This document shows, in pieces, positions 12,639-24,556 of a stretch of 64,000 nt of DNA. Each line of letters opens with the position of its first letter. Positions within the stretch are counted from its first letter, which is position 1. The stretch is from positions 34,947,633 through 35,011,632 of the forward strand of contig JACSVZ010000007.1 in assembly GCA_014706295.1 (NCBI GenBank). The letters run 5' to 3'. This stretch comes from Lycocorax pyrrhopterus obiensis. Its lineage: Eukaryota > Chordata > Aves > Passeriformes > Paradisaeidae. The notes under the pieces are model-generated. The model had not been told where the DNA came from. It saw nothing but the letters and a program-made list of their open reading frames with translations, and did not search any database. The translations under genes were made by a program, and so were the position numbers.

Positions 12639-13060
12639 AATCACAGAATCACAGAATGGCCTGGGTTGGAAGGGACCTTAAAGAGCACGCAGCTTCAGTC
12701 ACCCTGCCATGGTCAGGGACACCTGTCACTAGATCAGGTTGCTCAGAGCTCCATCCAGTCCGTCCTAAACACCTCCAGCAACACGACATCCACCACCTCT
12801 CTGGGCAACTTGTTCCAGTGCCTCACTACCCTCCCAGTAAAGACTTTTTTTACTAATATCTAACCTAAACCCACTCTCTTTCAGTGTGAAGCCATTTCCC
12901 CTTGTCCTGTCACTACATGCTCTCGCAAAAAGTCCCTCTCCAGATTTCTTGTAGGCTCTCAGCTACTGGAAGGCCGCAATTAGGTCATCCCAAAGCATTC
13001 TCTTCTTCAGGCTGAACAAACCCAGTTCTCTCGGGCTTTCCTCATAGGAGAGGTGCACCA
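12639..13060 (-). mobile_element. CR1 LINE 3' region, ~420 bases
   Basis: The plus strand starts with the tandem tcacagaatcacagaatgg, the reverse of the CR1 3' repeat. It continues through gggttggaagggacct, ctctgggcaacttgttcc, ccccttgtcctgtcac, and ends near ttcctcataggagaggtg. Orientation is minus. It sits 330 bases beyond the acceptor of the second coding exon of STXBP6, inside the large intron. Confidence 0.95.
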
Positions 13061-14448
13061 TCAATTACCTTACTGTTCTCTTTCCCCCATGCTAATTTGC
13101 TTAAGTTTCTCATATTCAGCACTGAGTATTAACAATTTCTTTCTCGTCTTCTCAATTTAGGAAACAGAGAAGGAAAAAAACCCCAACAATATGACCATGT
13201 AAGTATATGGACGTTATTAAAAAAACCTGTTACTTTAGACTGAATTTCATGTTGCTGACTGAAAAAAACAAAACATTTTTTCCGGTCTTTTCATAACATG
13301 GCACGTGTAGGTCATGCTTGTATAACACTACCAACATTTGTGACATTTGATTCTCAGTCAAGAGACACAGGTATATGCACTTACTACACTGTAAATCCAT
13401 CGAGTCAGACAACAGTCTGTGAAAAACATGGGTATAAGAATTAAGGAGCTAAAGTTTGCTTAACATCTCTTCTTCCAAATATTAGGTACCACAAACAACA
13501 ACCATGAATAAGAATGATATTGCTTATTACAAACAAAATGTATGTTAAAAACCACAAACAAAGAAGACTGCTCTGATTTTGGAAAAGAATAAAAAAGGCA
13601 ATATAAATGCTCAAATTAGTGTATCATTAAGTCAGAATCAGGTTTTCAAAGACTACTTAATAAGGCTAACTTTTCAACAGCAGGAAAATTTACTTCCTGC
13701 ATTAGATGTTTTACCTAAAATAATTTTTTTTAAATCAGTATAACTCCATGAAAGTTCTATAAGCAGCTTTAGACACTTTCTGTAGTCAAACATGAATTTT
13801 GTTTACATGTTACTTATCTGTTACTGTATGTTAAGTCACTCCCAAACACATTTCCACTTTCTGTGAAGAAATAATTTGTATGATCATTGTATTGCATAAT
13901 CTGCTAAAGCTGGTGTGTAATCTATTTTTTTTCTACTTAAACTCTTTCCAAAAATAATGTTATCCATATGGTCCGCCAAATAAGAGTATTATTGGAAAAG
14001 TTGCTTTTCTCTGCTTTTAGATGTTGGCAGTTAAAGAAAGCTTCTAAAACAATCAAGACTTAAACAGCAAGACTGCTTATTTTTGTGCACCCCATTTGCC
14101 AAATAACCAGGAAAAAGTAAGAAGCTTCCCACTCTGAAAATGCATGCTGCATGCACTTCTGCACCCAGGGACACAGTTAAACAGTAAATAAATACTGATG
14201 TAATACCTTATCATTCCATGAAGTTAAAAAGTTAATACTGGTTCTTAGGATGAAAATTTTAAAATGCACAGGTCAGTGTCTTGATGTTAAATGTACTTTG
14301 GAGTAGATTAGCAAAGGTAGATTAATAAGAAAAACTCTTTTCAACATCTCAAAGATTTCAGTTCCGTGTGTGTTTGTGAAAGTCCAAACACCTTTATCAG
14401 AACTAAACCTGATAAACAGAAAATTCATTTCCAAGGAAATTTTAGTAG

Positions 14449-14493
14449 GTTAAAAAAAAAAAACCAAAACCAAAACCAACCAAAACCAAACAA
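14449..14493. repeat. A-rich / CAAAAC-like low-complexity tract
   Basis: A run of A is followed by repeated ccaaaa units (ccaaaaccaaaaccaacc and similar). It could be a decayed poly-A or a microsatellite; no source element is recognisable to its left. Confidence 0.7.
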
Positions 14494-17400
14494 ATACCTC
14501 CCTAGCGTTCCACAAGGCAGATAATTGTTTTTAAGAAGTTACCTTGAAATAGAAAGCACAGCTGGACTCAGTATATTGATCAGACTATTGACAAGAATGC
14601 AGTAAACAGATTGCCAGAAGTCTCCTCACTGACAGTGGAAGCACTGAGAGCCAAACTGATGCATGGGGCAGTACGCGATTTAGAATCTTACATCAAATAG
14701 TACAGAGCACAGAAGACCAATGCTGTATCAAAAAGGTAGCAGCAAAATTAGACCAGAATGACTACTGAAATGCAAAGACTGATATTACTACGAAGGGAGA
14801 TTAGTATTAAAGATTCACTGCTTGCTCAATGGCCCACGAATCCAAACGTAACAATCCTAATAAAGCAGGGGTGTCAGGAAACTTATCTATACATACAGCA
14901 CATATGCAGGTTCTGTTTCTACTGCAAGTCTACACTGCACTGAGTGGGAAACAAACTCAAAAGCTGTACAAGCTTATGTGCCTATCTTCTCTAAATTTAC
15001 TCTTTGTATGCATTCATGTCTTTTTTGTCAATTCCAGTGATCACTTTGAAACACTTTACAGCATTCTACGAGACCAAGTTTCATATATCTTCTACAAAGT
15101 AGTACTAATTGAAGGCTATTTAACAGTGGCACAACTTTTATGGCCTGCAGATTATTCTCTTTCCATGCAAAATGGGCAAGGATCTACTTCTAAATCAGCC
15201 ATGTATTAAAAAGAAAAAAATTGTGCATACTATATGTAGGTCACATATATAACTAACACTAGCAGCACTGCAAAACAAAGGGTTTGACACCAGGAAGCAC
15301 TAGACAGAATGATTATGTGATCAAACACTTGTTTCTCCCCCTCAGAGTCTCATGGATAACCAGTTATGCAATGTATAGCCTTAAACTTTAATAGAGCAAA
15401 CTCTCATTGTTCTGAAGGCTTCTACATGACATGCATTCTAATGCTCTTGAAAACAGGAGTCATTACATCTTTCAATGTGAGAATACCAAATTTTACAGAT
15501 GACAGTTAAAACACTAGATGTCTATATCTCAGCATCTCCAGAAACTGGTTCATTTGACATATCCAAAATCTACTTTTCCAAACTTCTCTACATAGCACTT
15601 TTAACAATCAACGAACAGCAGCTTTGTCTTCATTTGGAGCCATTAGTGCTCTGTACTGCAGTGAAAGATTCACATTACATTTCCAAACTTCATCACCTCC
15701 CAAAAATGCCTGTTAGTGATGAACTATAAAAGCATCTTGATTAGATGATTGTTTCTGTATCATCCACCACACACTAACTCGGGGAGAAGCCAAGAGGGCT
15801 ACTCTTCTACGGAGGAACTTACAAGGATCTTGGGTATGTCAGTCACCTCAGGCAGAAATTCAGCTTTATGCTAAATGACACAATCCTCTTGGGAGAACGG
15901 CAGTTCCTCCTTTACATCTCACACTCATGATTATTGTGCAAACAGATCTAGCTACATTTAACCTTTTGTGTCTTAGTATTTTAGGAAACAGCTTGCATTT
16001 CTATAGCATTCAAAAAACCAGCTACCCTTGAACCCACCAAACACGCTTTAAAACCATCACTTAGTCCATGACAGCTTGACAGTAATATGGCAGTCACCGT
16101 AACTCTGAGAAACCCTTTGGCAGTCAGGAAAACCATCCTCACTAGCTGCTCATTATGCTGCTTAAAAAACTAGAGCACTTCACCAGCCACTGAGTGGGAG
16201 TTACCTTGCCAACATGTAAAAAGTATTTTCTAAAAAATGAAAAAATGTGGAAGCAATTAAATACACCTAGACACATTCCCTCTCTGACAAATCATTCAGG
16301 TATTTTTGCTAAGATCTTACACAATCATTATCTACCTTAATAGAAGGCAATATTTAAGTTATGCTTCAACTTTAAGTGGTTTTTTTGTTTGCTTTGCCTT
16401 TTTCAAAAATTGTAACACTATGCCTTCAAAACAAGAAGCTGCAGCAGCGTGGACAAAATACATTTATTTATCAATAAATGGGAGGTTCATATGGCATTTC
16501 TGTGTGTCACAGATGGAAATAAGATTTCTTCTTTTTAAGCAACATACAGTTATCAGTAAAGTAAGAAAATGTGTGAGAAATCAGCTACAGCAATTTGTGA
16601 TGGAAGACATTGTGAGGTTTGGTTTTGTCACTTTTTTGGACTTGTCCGTTCTTTTCTATGTGGTTTTTGTGTAACACTAGATTAACATACAACCAAAAGT
16701 TGATGAGTCAGAAACAGCACTAGTTCTTCTGGGATTGAAGACATTATTAACCATTTTGCATCATAAATAAAAATAGGTTGCAGTATTAAGTTTCACAGAT
16801 GTATTTAAAGCCTGAGAGGCATGCATTTAAGTGAAATACTTCAAAATCAGACCAGAGAATACAAGGCAGAAATAGATCAGAATTAGCTTTAGAGAATATT
16901 GTGACAGAGTCAGAAAAGTCATTGTTCTCATCATTTGGAACACATGGAAACAAAAGTATTTGAACTCCAGACCCCATTTAGAATCCAGTCCCAAATCCAC
17001 GTCCAGCAGCTTACGCAGCTAATCAATACAGCTCCTCATACACAGAAAGCTGTATTTAAAGTTATAAACTGCCATGGAGTTACAGTTCATCTTATCTGCT
17101 GCCCAGAATGTATTTTCTTTATTTTTTTTACTCCTCTAAGGTAACTTTACTTGAATGAAAAACATGAACTGAAAACCAATCCCTTAAATACCTACCGCAC
17201 AATACTTGGCCTTGAGAAACAGCCTGAGAGCTCTAAACCAATTCACTATGACCTTCTATTTATTTTTCTTTAAGTTTGGATCTATACATTTAATAACTCA
17301 AACTCTAGGTAAATAGGCATCTTATGACAAATGGCTTAAATACCTTACAAAATTTCTAGTAATTTTGTGATGTATTTCTAGTGCACTGAAGGGAGAAATT

Positions 17401-17589
17401 TAAAAGCACGAAGTTTTGAAGCAGGCAGTGGCTGCTGCAACTTTTCACAATGTAACAAGGATTTGCTTTATCTGGGCACTGAACAGACTGATAAATTAAA
17501 CAGCCTTAACATCTATTGCTGTTGTGTCACCAGCTCTTGAAAAAACAAATGAACAAAAAAAAAATTAAGTGAGATAATCAAAAACTCAC

Positions 17590-17674
17590 TTTCATGAAAC
17601 TGTTTCATTTGTGAAAGTGAGGCTGAGACTTGCTCCTGAGTAGGCTTGCGAAGTCCTCTGAAGGCACTGGTTAT
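17590..17674 (-). other. Exon-like 85-base segment (possible cryptic or poison exon)
   Basis: Seen: on the minus strand a segment bounded by an AG acceptor (gaacttcacag) and a perfect GTGAGT donor. One frame is open throughout and protein-like in composition (ITSAFRGLRKPTQEQ, then VSASLSQMKQFHE). I do not recognise this peptide. In the frame imposed by the upstream STXBP6 exon (phase 1) the segment would add about 28 residues and then reach a TGA five bases before the donor. Its length (85, remainder 1 modulo 3) would also shift the downstream frame. Inference: if spliced in, it would truncate amisyn after the first coding exon. The acceptor has a weak pyrimidine tract, and an open frame this short can arise by chance, so it may simply be a decoy. 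Confidence 0.2.
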
Positions 17675-17942
17675 CTGTGAAGTTCAATCCAAAAATATTT
17701 ATCAATTAAATGTTATACCATGATCTAGCTGTGTATCAAACTCTGTACAGCGGATACTCATCCATCAGTTCACAAGGAAACAATTATGCACATTTCTTCC
17801 AACTGGCTCTTAATAACTAGGGGTGGAAAAATCCTTAGAATGCACTCACGGCAGCCTTTCAAAAAAAGGTCTCTGATGAAGCAAACGCTGAACTCAATAC
17901 CATGGCAGTGTGATGTGATTTCATGGTCACTGAATCTAGAAT

Positions 17943-17976
17943 TTAATCATTCCTATCTTGTAGAATCATTCCTATC
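17943..17976. repeat. Short tandem duplication, period 19
   Basis: aatcattcctatct occurs twice, separated by tgtag. Simple replication-slippage duplication within the intron. Confidence 0.75.
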
Positions 17977-18488
17977 TTTACGGTAGCAGAACTCTCCTTT
18001 TCAGACTGAGACTAAGTCTAAAAGTAGCCAGGAGTTCCCTAAACAGCTTTTGATCCAGACAGAATAAAGAGAGTAAAATTAAAAGCGGGAGTACATTTTA
18101 ACTAAAAATATTATTTAATAGCTAATACAGATTTTATAGATATTTTATATTTTATAGATAAAATTATGTATTAGAATTTGTGTCAGAAATGTTTCTTCTT
18201 CCCAAGCCAGTTCTTAAGGAAAAAGAGTAGGTTATGAACAGATTGTGGCTGCAATACTCCTCTATACATTCCAGTTCTTGAGAGCTACATATTGAAATGC
18301 TGTCTTTTCCCTCTAAAATTCTGTTTGTTCAATTACACCTAAAGCTCATTCTGCAAGTCCCTTCATTCCTAGCTGCCAAGGAAACAACTATTTCTTAAAC
18401 TTGCAAATAGCTCATTGACTAAACTTCTGTCAGTCACATACACAATCCTAGTATGATATGGCTACCAGTCAGCCTGAGCTTATCATAT

Positions 18489-18576
18489 AATCATAGAATG
18501 GTTTGGGTTGGAAGAGACCTTAAAAATCATCTAGTTTCAAGCCCCCTGCCATGGGCATGGACTCCTAAGGATCAGC
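18489..18576 (-). mobile_element. CR1 LINE 3' end fragment
   Basis: The plus strand reads aatcatagaatggtttgg, then gttggaagagacct and ccccctgccatgggcatgg, a typical CR1 3' end in minus orientation. It is severely 5'-truncated, at about 88 bases. Confidence 0.92.
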
Positions 18577-21500
18577 AGTTTCTGATCATGGAAAAAATAG
18601 TGACTTTTTTGTATCTTTGTCCAGTTGCTACTCAATTCTGCAATGCTGGACTTTTTGATTCAGAGGACAAAGCACAAATAACTTGTGGAAATGCCCAGAA
18701 GTTTGAGAAAGAAATATTTATTGCGTTTTCTTTCAAATGTCAAAGTACAAAAGCTCAAAGAAAAGACACCATTAAGATATCTATGAGGACTGACCCCCAT
18801 TTGCTATTCTCACCTATGTAACTCCAAAGCAAAAGGCAAGAAAAGATGATCTATCTCTATTCCTCCAACATTAGCAGCTCTTCTTTCTGTCACTAGAACA
18901 ACCTCACAATTGTTTTCCTCCCATTTCAAAATCTTACCCCCCCTGTTTTCTTCCCAAGGCAAGGAAATGAGGACTAGGCAGGGGAAAGGACACTAAATCA
19001 TATCCCCTTAACCCTCATGATAGTAGAAGTTCGTATTACTCTGTTCTGCAAGGCTCCAAGGTAGTTCAAACTACTACTGTTCAGGTCACATGGTCCCACA
19101 AGCTAAGTATGGTCCTGGCAAGCAACTTCCAGAACTTTCCGACAATCAGACAAATGAAGCTGAGAATTAAGATGGAGCAAACAGGGGCATTCTGACTTAT
19201 TTAGGTATTGAGGAATAAGGACCAGATACATGAAACTGTCTTAGTATACCATGTGAATTTTAGGAAAACTACTTGCAGTCAGGTTCGCATGATGGTTGTG
19301 GGCTTTGCTACCTGTCAATTCCAGCTTTGAGTTTGAGCACCAAAACTTGTAGTGTTTAATGTTTTCTCAGAACTGTTTCAATGAATACTGATTTAATGTG
19401 CAGTCTGAATTAATTCTAGAACTTTGAGCCTTCCCACTGCGATTGCCAATTCTTACCTCCTGCACACCTGCCACAGTTCTTAGACCTCAACTATCTATAA
19501 TACAAAGAGGTGCTCTGAGAAGACTGTGGTAAAAAGAACTCAGACTTATGTTGCCACTTCCAGGATTAATTTTTTTTTCAGGTACAGAGCAAAGAAAGGA
19601 CATGTTTGCAGCAAAAGACAGCTAGCCTCACTGAAAATATACAAAAGCAGCTAAAACTGGGGCAGGTTTAAATTCCCGCTTGCTGGTCAAGGCTTGCCAG
19701 GTATCAAAATGTTCAGAAGTTGAGGCTTGACTTCTCAGAATGGCATCTCCTATTTTTGCCCATATTTCCTCTTTCCTTCATTTGACAGTGCTGCTTTCTC
19801 ACCATCTGGGATCTAAGGAACTGAAATCAGGGACAAGCAGCACAGTCCCACCTTCTCCACTTGCCAAATAGGACATGAGGATGTAAGTGGCCCTAAATAC
19901 ATAGCAGTATAACCAAACATTGATTCCTTCTGTTTCTTTAGGCACAGCATAATGTTTTGACATAAAATTGGAAAAAAGAGAAGCTTTCAGATACAAAAGA
20001 GGCAAACTACTCCTAAGTCTAAACACATACCAGTTTTCCCACAGCCCTTCCCAATAGTTCAGATAACAATATGCATCATCTGTCCGCTTAAATCAGCTCT
20101 ACTGCATCACTGCTCGTAACAAGTTGCCAGCCTCATGCTTCAGGATAAAAATGTATGAAATACATTTATGCTTAATTAACATGTACTCATACATTCTTCA
20201 AAATGTAGTTTTATGTAAGTAACAAATATTCTTTCTACATGCAAGTTATCTTTATCTGTTGGATAGTAAAAGAAAAATCAAGTATTAAAAAAATCAGGTA
20301 ACCTGGAATTTCAGGTTAAGATATGTGCAGTATCTTCCCAAGATAAAGGACTAGACAAAAGAGTTTTCAGGTGCCTTTAAATTAAAAAAATAAAAGAAAA
20401 TTGCTTTGAGTTGCAATGAAAAAAACCTTTTTTTATTCATGTGTGTGACACAATAAATTGTTGTGAGAATTGAAGTGAGAGCCTGTACGCTTTCCAAACA
20501 TACCACTGACTGCATTAATAACAAACTGCTGCTCATAGGCAGAGTGCCTTGCCTTTTGTTTTTTCACCTAGTGATATTTACTTTTCATAGAACCATGTAA
20601 ATACTTGTCCTTAAAGACAGATTTTGTGACTATTCAAACACCTGAAGCCCCCATAACCCATAAACGTTACAGAAGACTCATCTTTCATTTCCATCAAAAC
20701 TTTAAAGCTAGAAATATAGAAAATTTTCAGTTTTAAATTAATAGCTTGCTTAAATTATTCTTAAAATACTACAGCAATATAGTTTTAGTTACTGATACCA
20801 AGGCAACTGCTTTTCATAGTGGCAGTTACATAGACAGATGCAGGTAACAGCGGCAAGAACGGCAGACTTCATTTTGTCGCCAGAGAGAAAACTTCTGCTT
20901 AACTGCAAATATCTGGAAAGGAATCTTATTAAACACATTTTCACTTCCAAAATGATGACTGAACTTCCAGGTTTTGTTTGAATTGCCTTTTACTACTTTA
21001 TACTGCAAAGCAGCCAACTTTCAAACTTTTCCCACCTCCTTTTTCCTGCACACAGTCAGCTGCATTTGAGGACTCTAGCTATTTGTAGTCAAAACCAGCA
21101 GATTTATTGTGTATATGTTTTTAGTTAAAATCTAGTTGAGAGGACAGGATGGTGCTCAGGCAGATCTACCAAAGCAGGGTTACTGTAGGGATAGATAATA
21201 GGTATTCCAGCCAGGTCCCAGGGAAGAAGGATTAATTTCTCACAACCCAGACAACAAAATCTTCATCAGGGACCTCTCAATTAGTGTAGATCTCCTGCTG
21301 ATCCTGACCTAGAGCATTTTACATTAGCAGTTCACCCTGTCCTGGCATGATAGAGCCTCGCCTCTTAACTGGAAAGTATTTGGTGATTGAGAATTTCAGC
21401 CCACTCTATTTGTCTGGATCATCTATACCTTCAATCTTCTTTGCTCTCTTTTCCTTAAAAGGAAGGCAGCATCCTACACAGACTTTGCTGAACAGGATAC

Positions 21501-23927
21501 TTTAAAATCACCTTGTAAGCATTTATGCACACTGCAGAAAAATCTCACTTCAATTTAGCTTAGAAATCAAGGCTCAAGATACAGACCACAGTGAATATCT
21601 GTGTAGGCTGTACTTTCATCACATTCTGGTCACTTCAGCACCTGCAACTGTGGAGAACCAATTAAAATCAATACTACAAAAGTACTTGTGAACTTAAGTG
21701 GAATTTGGCGTAATTCCCATACAAGTTAGCAGATGTGCATCCGCAGCAGACAGTACACTAGGAATTACCTCACCAGCCTGAAAACAATGTTTGAACTTCA
21801 CAGCAAGTGTCCTGAGAGGCAGGAAGAGGCTCTGGAAAATTAAAGCCTGAATTCGTTACTCAGTAACTCATATAAAGAGCATGGCGTATAACAAATAGTG
21901 CTCCATTTCTAAGCTTGCTTAGATAACTTGACAAGCTTCAGGTTCTGAAACAAATTGGCCAATGACTTTTAAGATCCTACATTCTAGGAGAATCCTGTTG
22001 TAACAGGGTAGAGGATTTACTAGAGCTTTTAAAGTTACTTAGAAAACTGTTTTCTTGATTTTGCACTGAAGCAATGACCTAAAACACAGCAGATGCGACA
22101 GCTACTAAAGAAAATACTTTCCATGCAGCAGATGCAAGAAAGGACTATTACAGCCATTCAAGACAAAATCCCCAGCTTTTGCTATACAATGGCCTAAGTC
22201 AGAACAGCAGTGGGCAAATTATTCCATACACTTACAACTCAAACTGTCAGAGAGAATTCTAGAGAACCCTTAACATACACATGTGGTATGATAACATCTA
22301 AATCTCAATACAAGCAACTAAAAAAGTCTGGTAGACTTTTACCACTTAATGCTATGACGAAATTAAAACACACACATCCCCAAACCAATAAACTCCCCAG
22401 AAACGTATCGGGGGGAGGTACAAGGGCTGACTACAGGAGAGGTCAAGAACGAAGGAAAATTTTAGTGAAAGCCAGTTATGTAAATCCCATCCATTCAACA
22501 ACAAAAACCAGTACCTCAACCTATGAAATACTCCACCCACAGTATACAACCCACAATACATTTACTTAGCAGAAGCCACATGCCCATCTTTTCTTGCATC
22601 TTATTGCTGCAAGTGTAATAATTACCATGAAGAGACATTTTCACATGATGATGGTTTTTGCTGTCTGAATTATTTTTTTAAACAAACAACCACAATAAAC
22701 TACAACTACAACACATGTATTTCAGGGTGCACTTAGCCGAAGATATAAAAGTAGAAAAAACACATCTCTGAAGTATGTATATTCTCTTTTTTTTTTTAAC
22801 TTGAATTAAGTACATAAAAAGAAGACCAGCAGTAGTATTACTATTAGATCTGGGAGAAAGCTCATGTTACGTGTCTCACACAAATGCAGTGTTTTACATG
22901 TCAGCAGGTCTCATCTCTATCCCAGGTATCCAGCAGGAGTCCAGAGAGTAATATTTTTTGTATTTCATACAAAGCAGTTAAGGAATGAAAAACCTCCTTG
23001 AACAGTAATTTTAAAAGCTACTTCACTAAAGAAAGGTCCATCAAGGAACATTTTGTGGTGAAAGAGAATTGTGCACAGGTAATTCTCACTTTGATATGCA
23101 ATTAGGGGACAGCTGAAGGACTTTCCTAACAGCTTACATATCCCAGAACACAGACTATATAACTAGCACAAGTTTAAGGTGAAGGTCACCTCTGTAGATT
23201 GGAACTTTACGCCCACACACACTTTTTCAAAACTTTACACAAAAGGCTAACTTTCGAAAGTCAGATAGAGAAGTGATTTATGATGAGGTACTTAGATAAT
23301 AAAGTATTTTGGAAATGTACATTCTGAGACTGTTCAACTGAACAAAAGATGAATATCTAAAATAATAGATACAAGATGTCACAACAAAATTAATTAAGTG
23401 GAAATATCCAGTATGTTGTCAGAAAAGCCAAAAACTACTGTGGCAAATGCATTGCTGTCTGCAGCTTTCTTCCATGAAATCTCAGCAAGTCAGTTACAAC
23501 ACATATGTTTTTAATTGTCTGTATTAGTGCTTCCTCAGAACTAATTATAACAAACAACATCAGAAAAACTGTTTGCAGTTCTTTCTCAACAATTTTACTG
23601 ATTTCAAAGATTTTCAGCAGGTTCATTAAATTTACTAGATTTAAGACTAAAGATTTCAAGTGCATGCCACCAGCTTTTTTTTCAGTTTAAATTATTTTTC
23701 ATTTGAAGGAGGCCTATTGATTTGTCAATAGAAATGTATAGTTCCTTATTTTACAGAATTACTTACTGCTATTTTGTAGGCCTATTTCTTACAGGAATAT
23801 ACTCCACGTAGTCCTTTTAGACACCAGATTTTTTGCCCAGTCATGTGGAAGGGTATGCCATCCTCTGTATTCTCAACTCAAATGAAATTTGGCTTCAGAT
23901 TTAATCTTTCAGCTGTGAAGCTATGCA

Positions 23928-24556
23928 TCAGAATTGTCAGGGATGGATGGAACCTCTGGAGATCATTCAGTCCAACTTCCCTGCCAAGGCAAGATTACCT
24001 ACAGCAGGTGACACAGGAATTTGTGCAGGTGGTTTTCGAATATTTCCAGAGAAGACAACTCCACGACCTCCTTGGGTAGCCTGTTCCAATGCTCTGCCAC
24101 CCTCAGTGGAAAGAAGTTCTTCCTCATGCTGAGGTGGAACTTCCTGTGTTTTAGTTTGTGACCATTGCTCCTTGTCCTGTCACTGGGCATCACTGAAAAG
24201 AGTCTGGCATCATCCTCTTGGCATCTGAAATACTTATATATGTTAATGAGATCCCCTCTCAGTTGTCTCTTCTCTAGACTAAATAGGCCAAGCTCCTGCA
24301 GTCTCTCCTCACAGGAGATGCTCCAGACCCCAAATCATCTTTGTGGCCCTCCACTGGACACTCTCCAGTAGCTCCCTGTCTTTCTTGTACTGAGGAGGCC
24401 AGAACTGGACACAGCACTCCAGATGTGGCCTCACCAGGGCTGAGTAGAGGGGCAGGATCACCTTCCTCAGTCTGTTGGCCACACTTGTCCTGATGCACCC
24501 CAGGATATCACTGGCTCTCCTGGCAGCAAGGACACAATGCTGGCTCATAGTCAACT
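23928..24556 (-). mobile_element. CR1 LINE fragment with reverse-transcriptase C-terminus remnants
   Basis: On the minus strand two frames carry recognisable CR1 ORF2 C-terminal motifs. One has [16 protein letters not shown] and [20 protein letters not shown], then a [20 protein letters not shown] stretch (within about 24309-24540). A shifted frame at lower coordinates has [19 protein letters not shown] (within 23999-24193). The two parts are not in one frame, so the copy carries frameshifts and is dead. The 3' tail lies near 23928 and the element is 5'-truncated near 24556. Open frames on the plus strand here are antisense shadows. Confidence 0.93.

Noticed and set aside
22210..22569. 119-codon plus-strand open frame with an overlapping minus-strand frame
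   Set aside because: Composition (Thr, Lys, Asn) follows A-rich sequence; no family resemblance and no exon signals.
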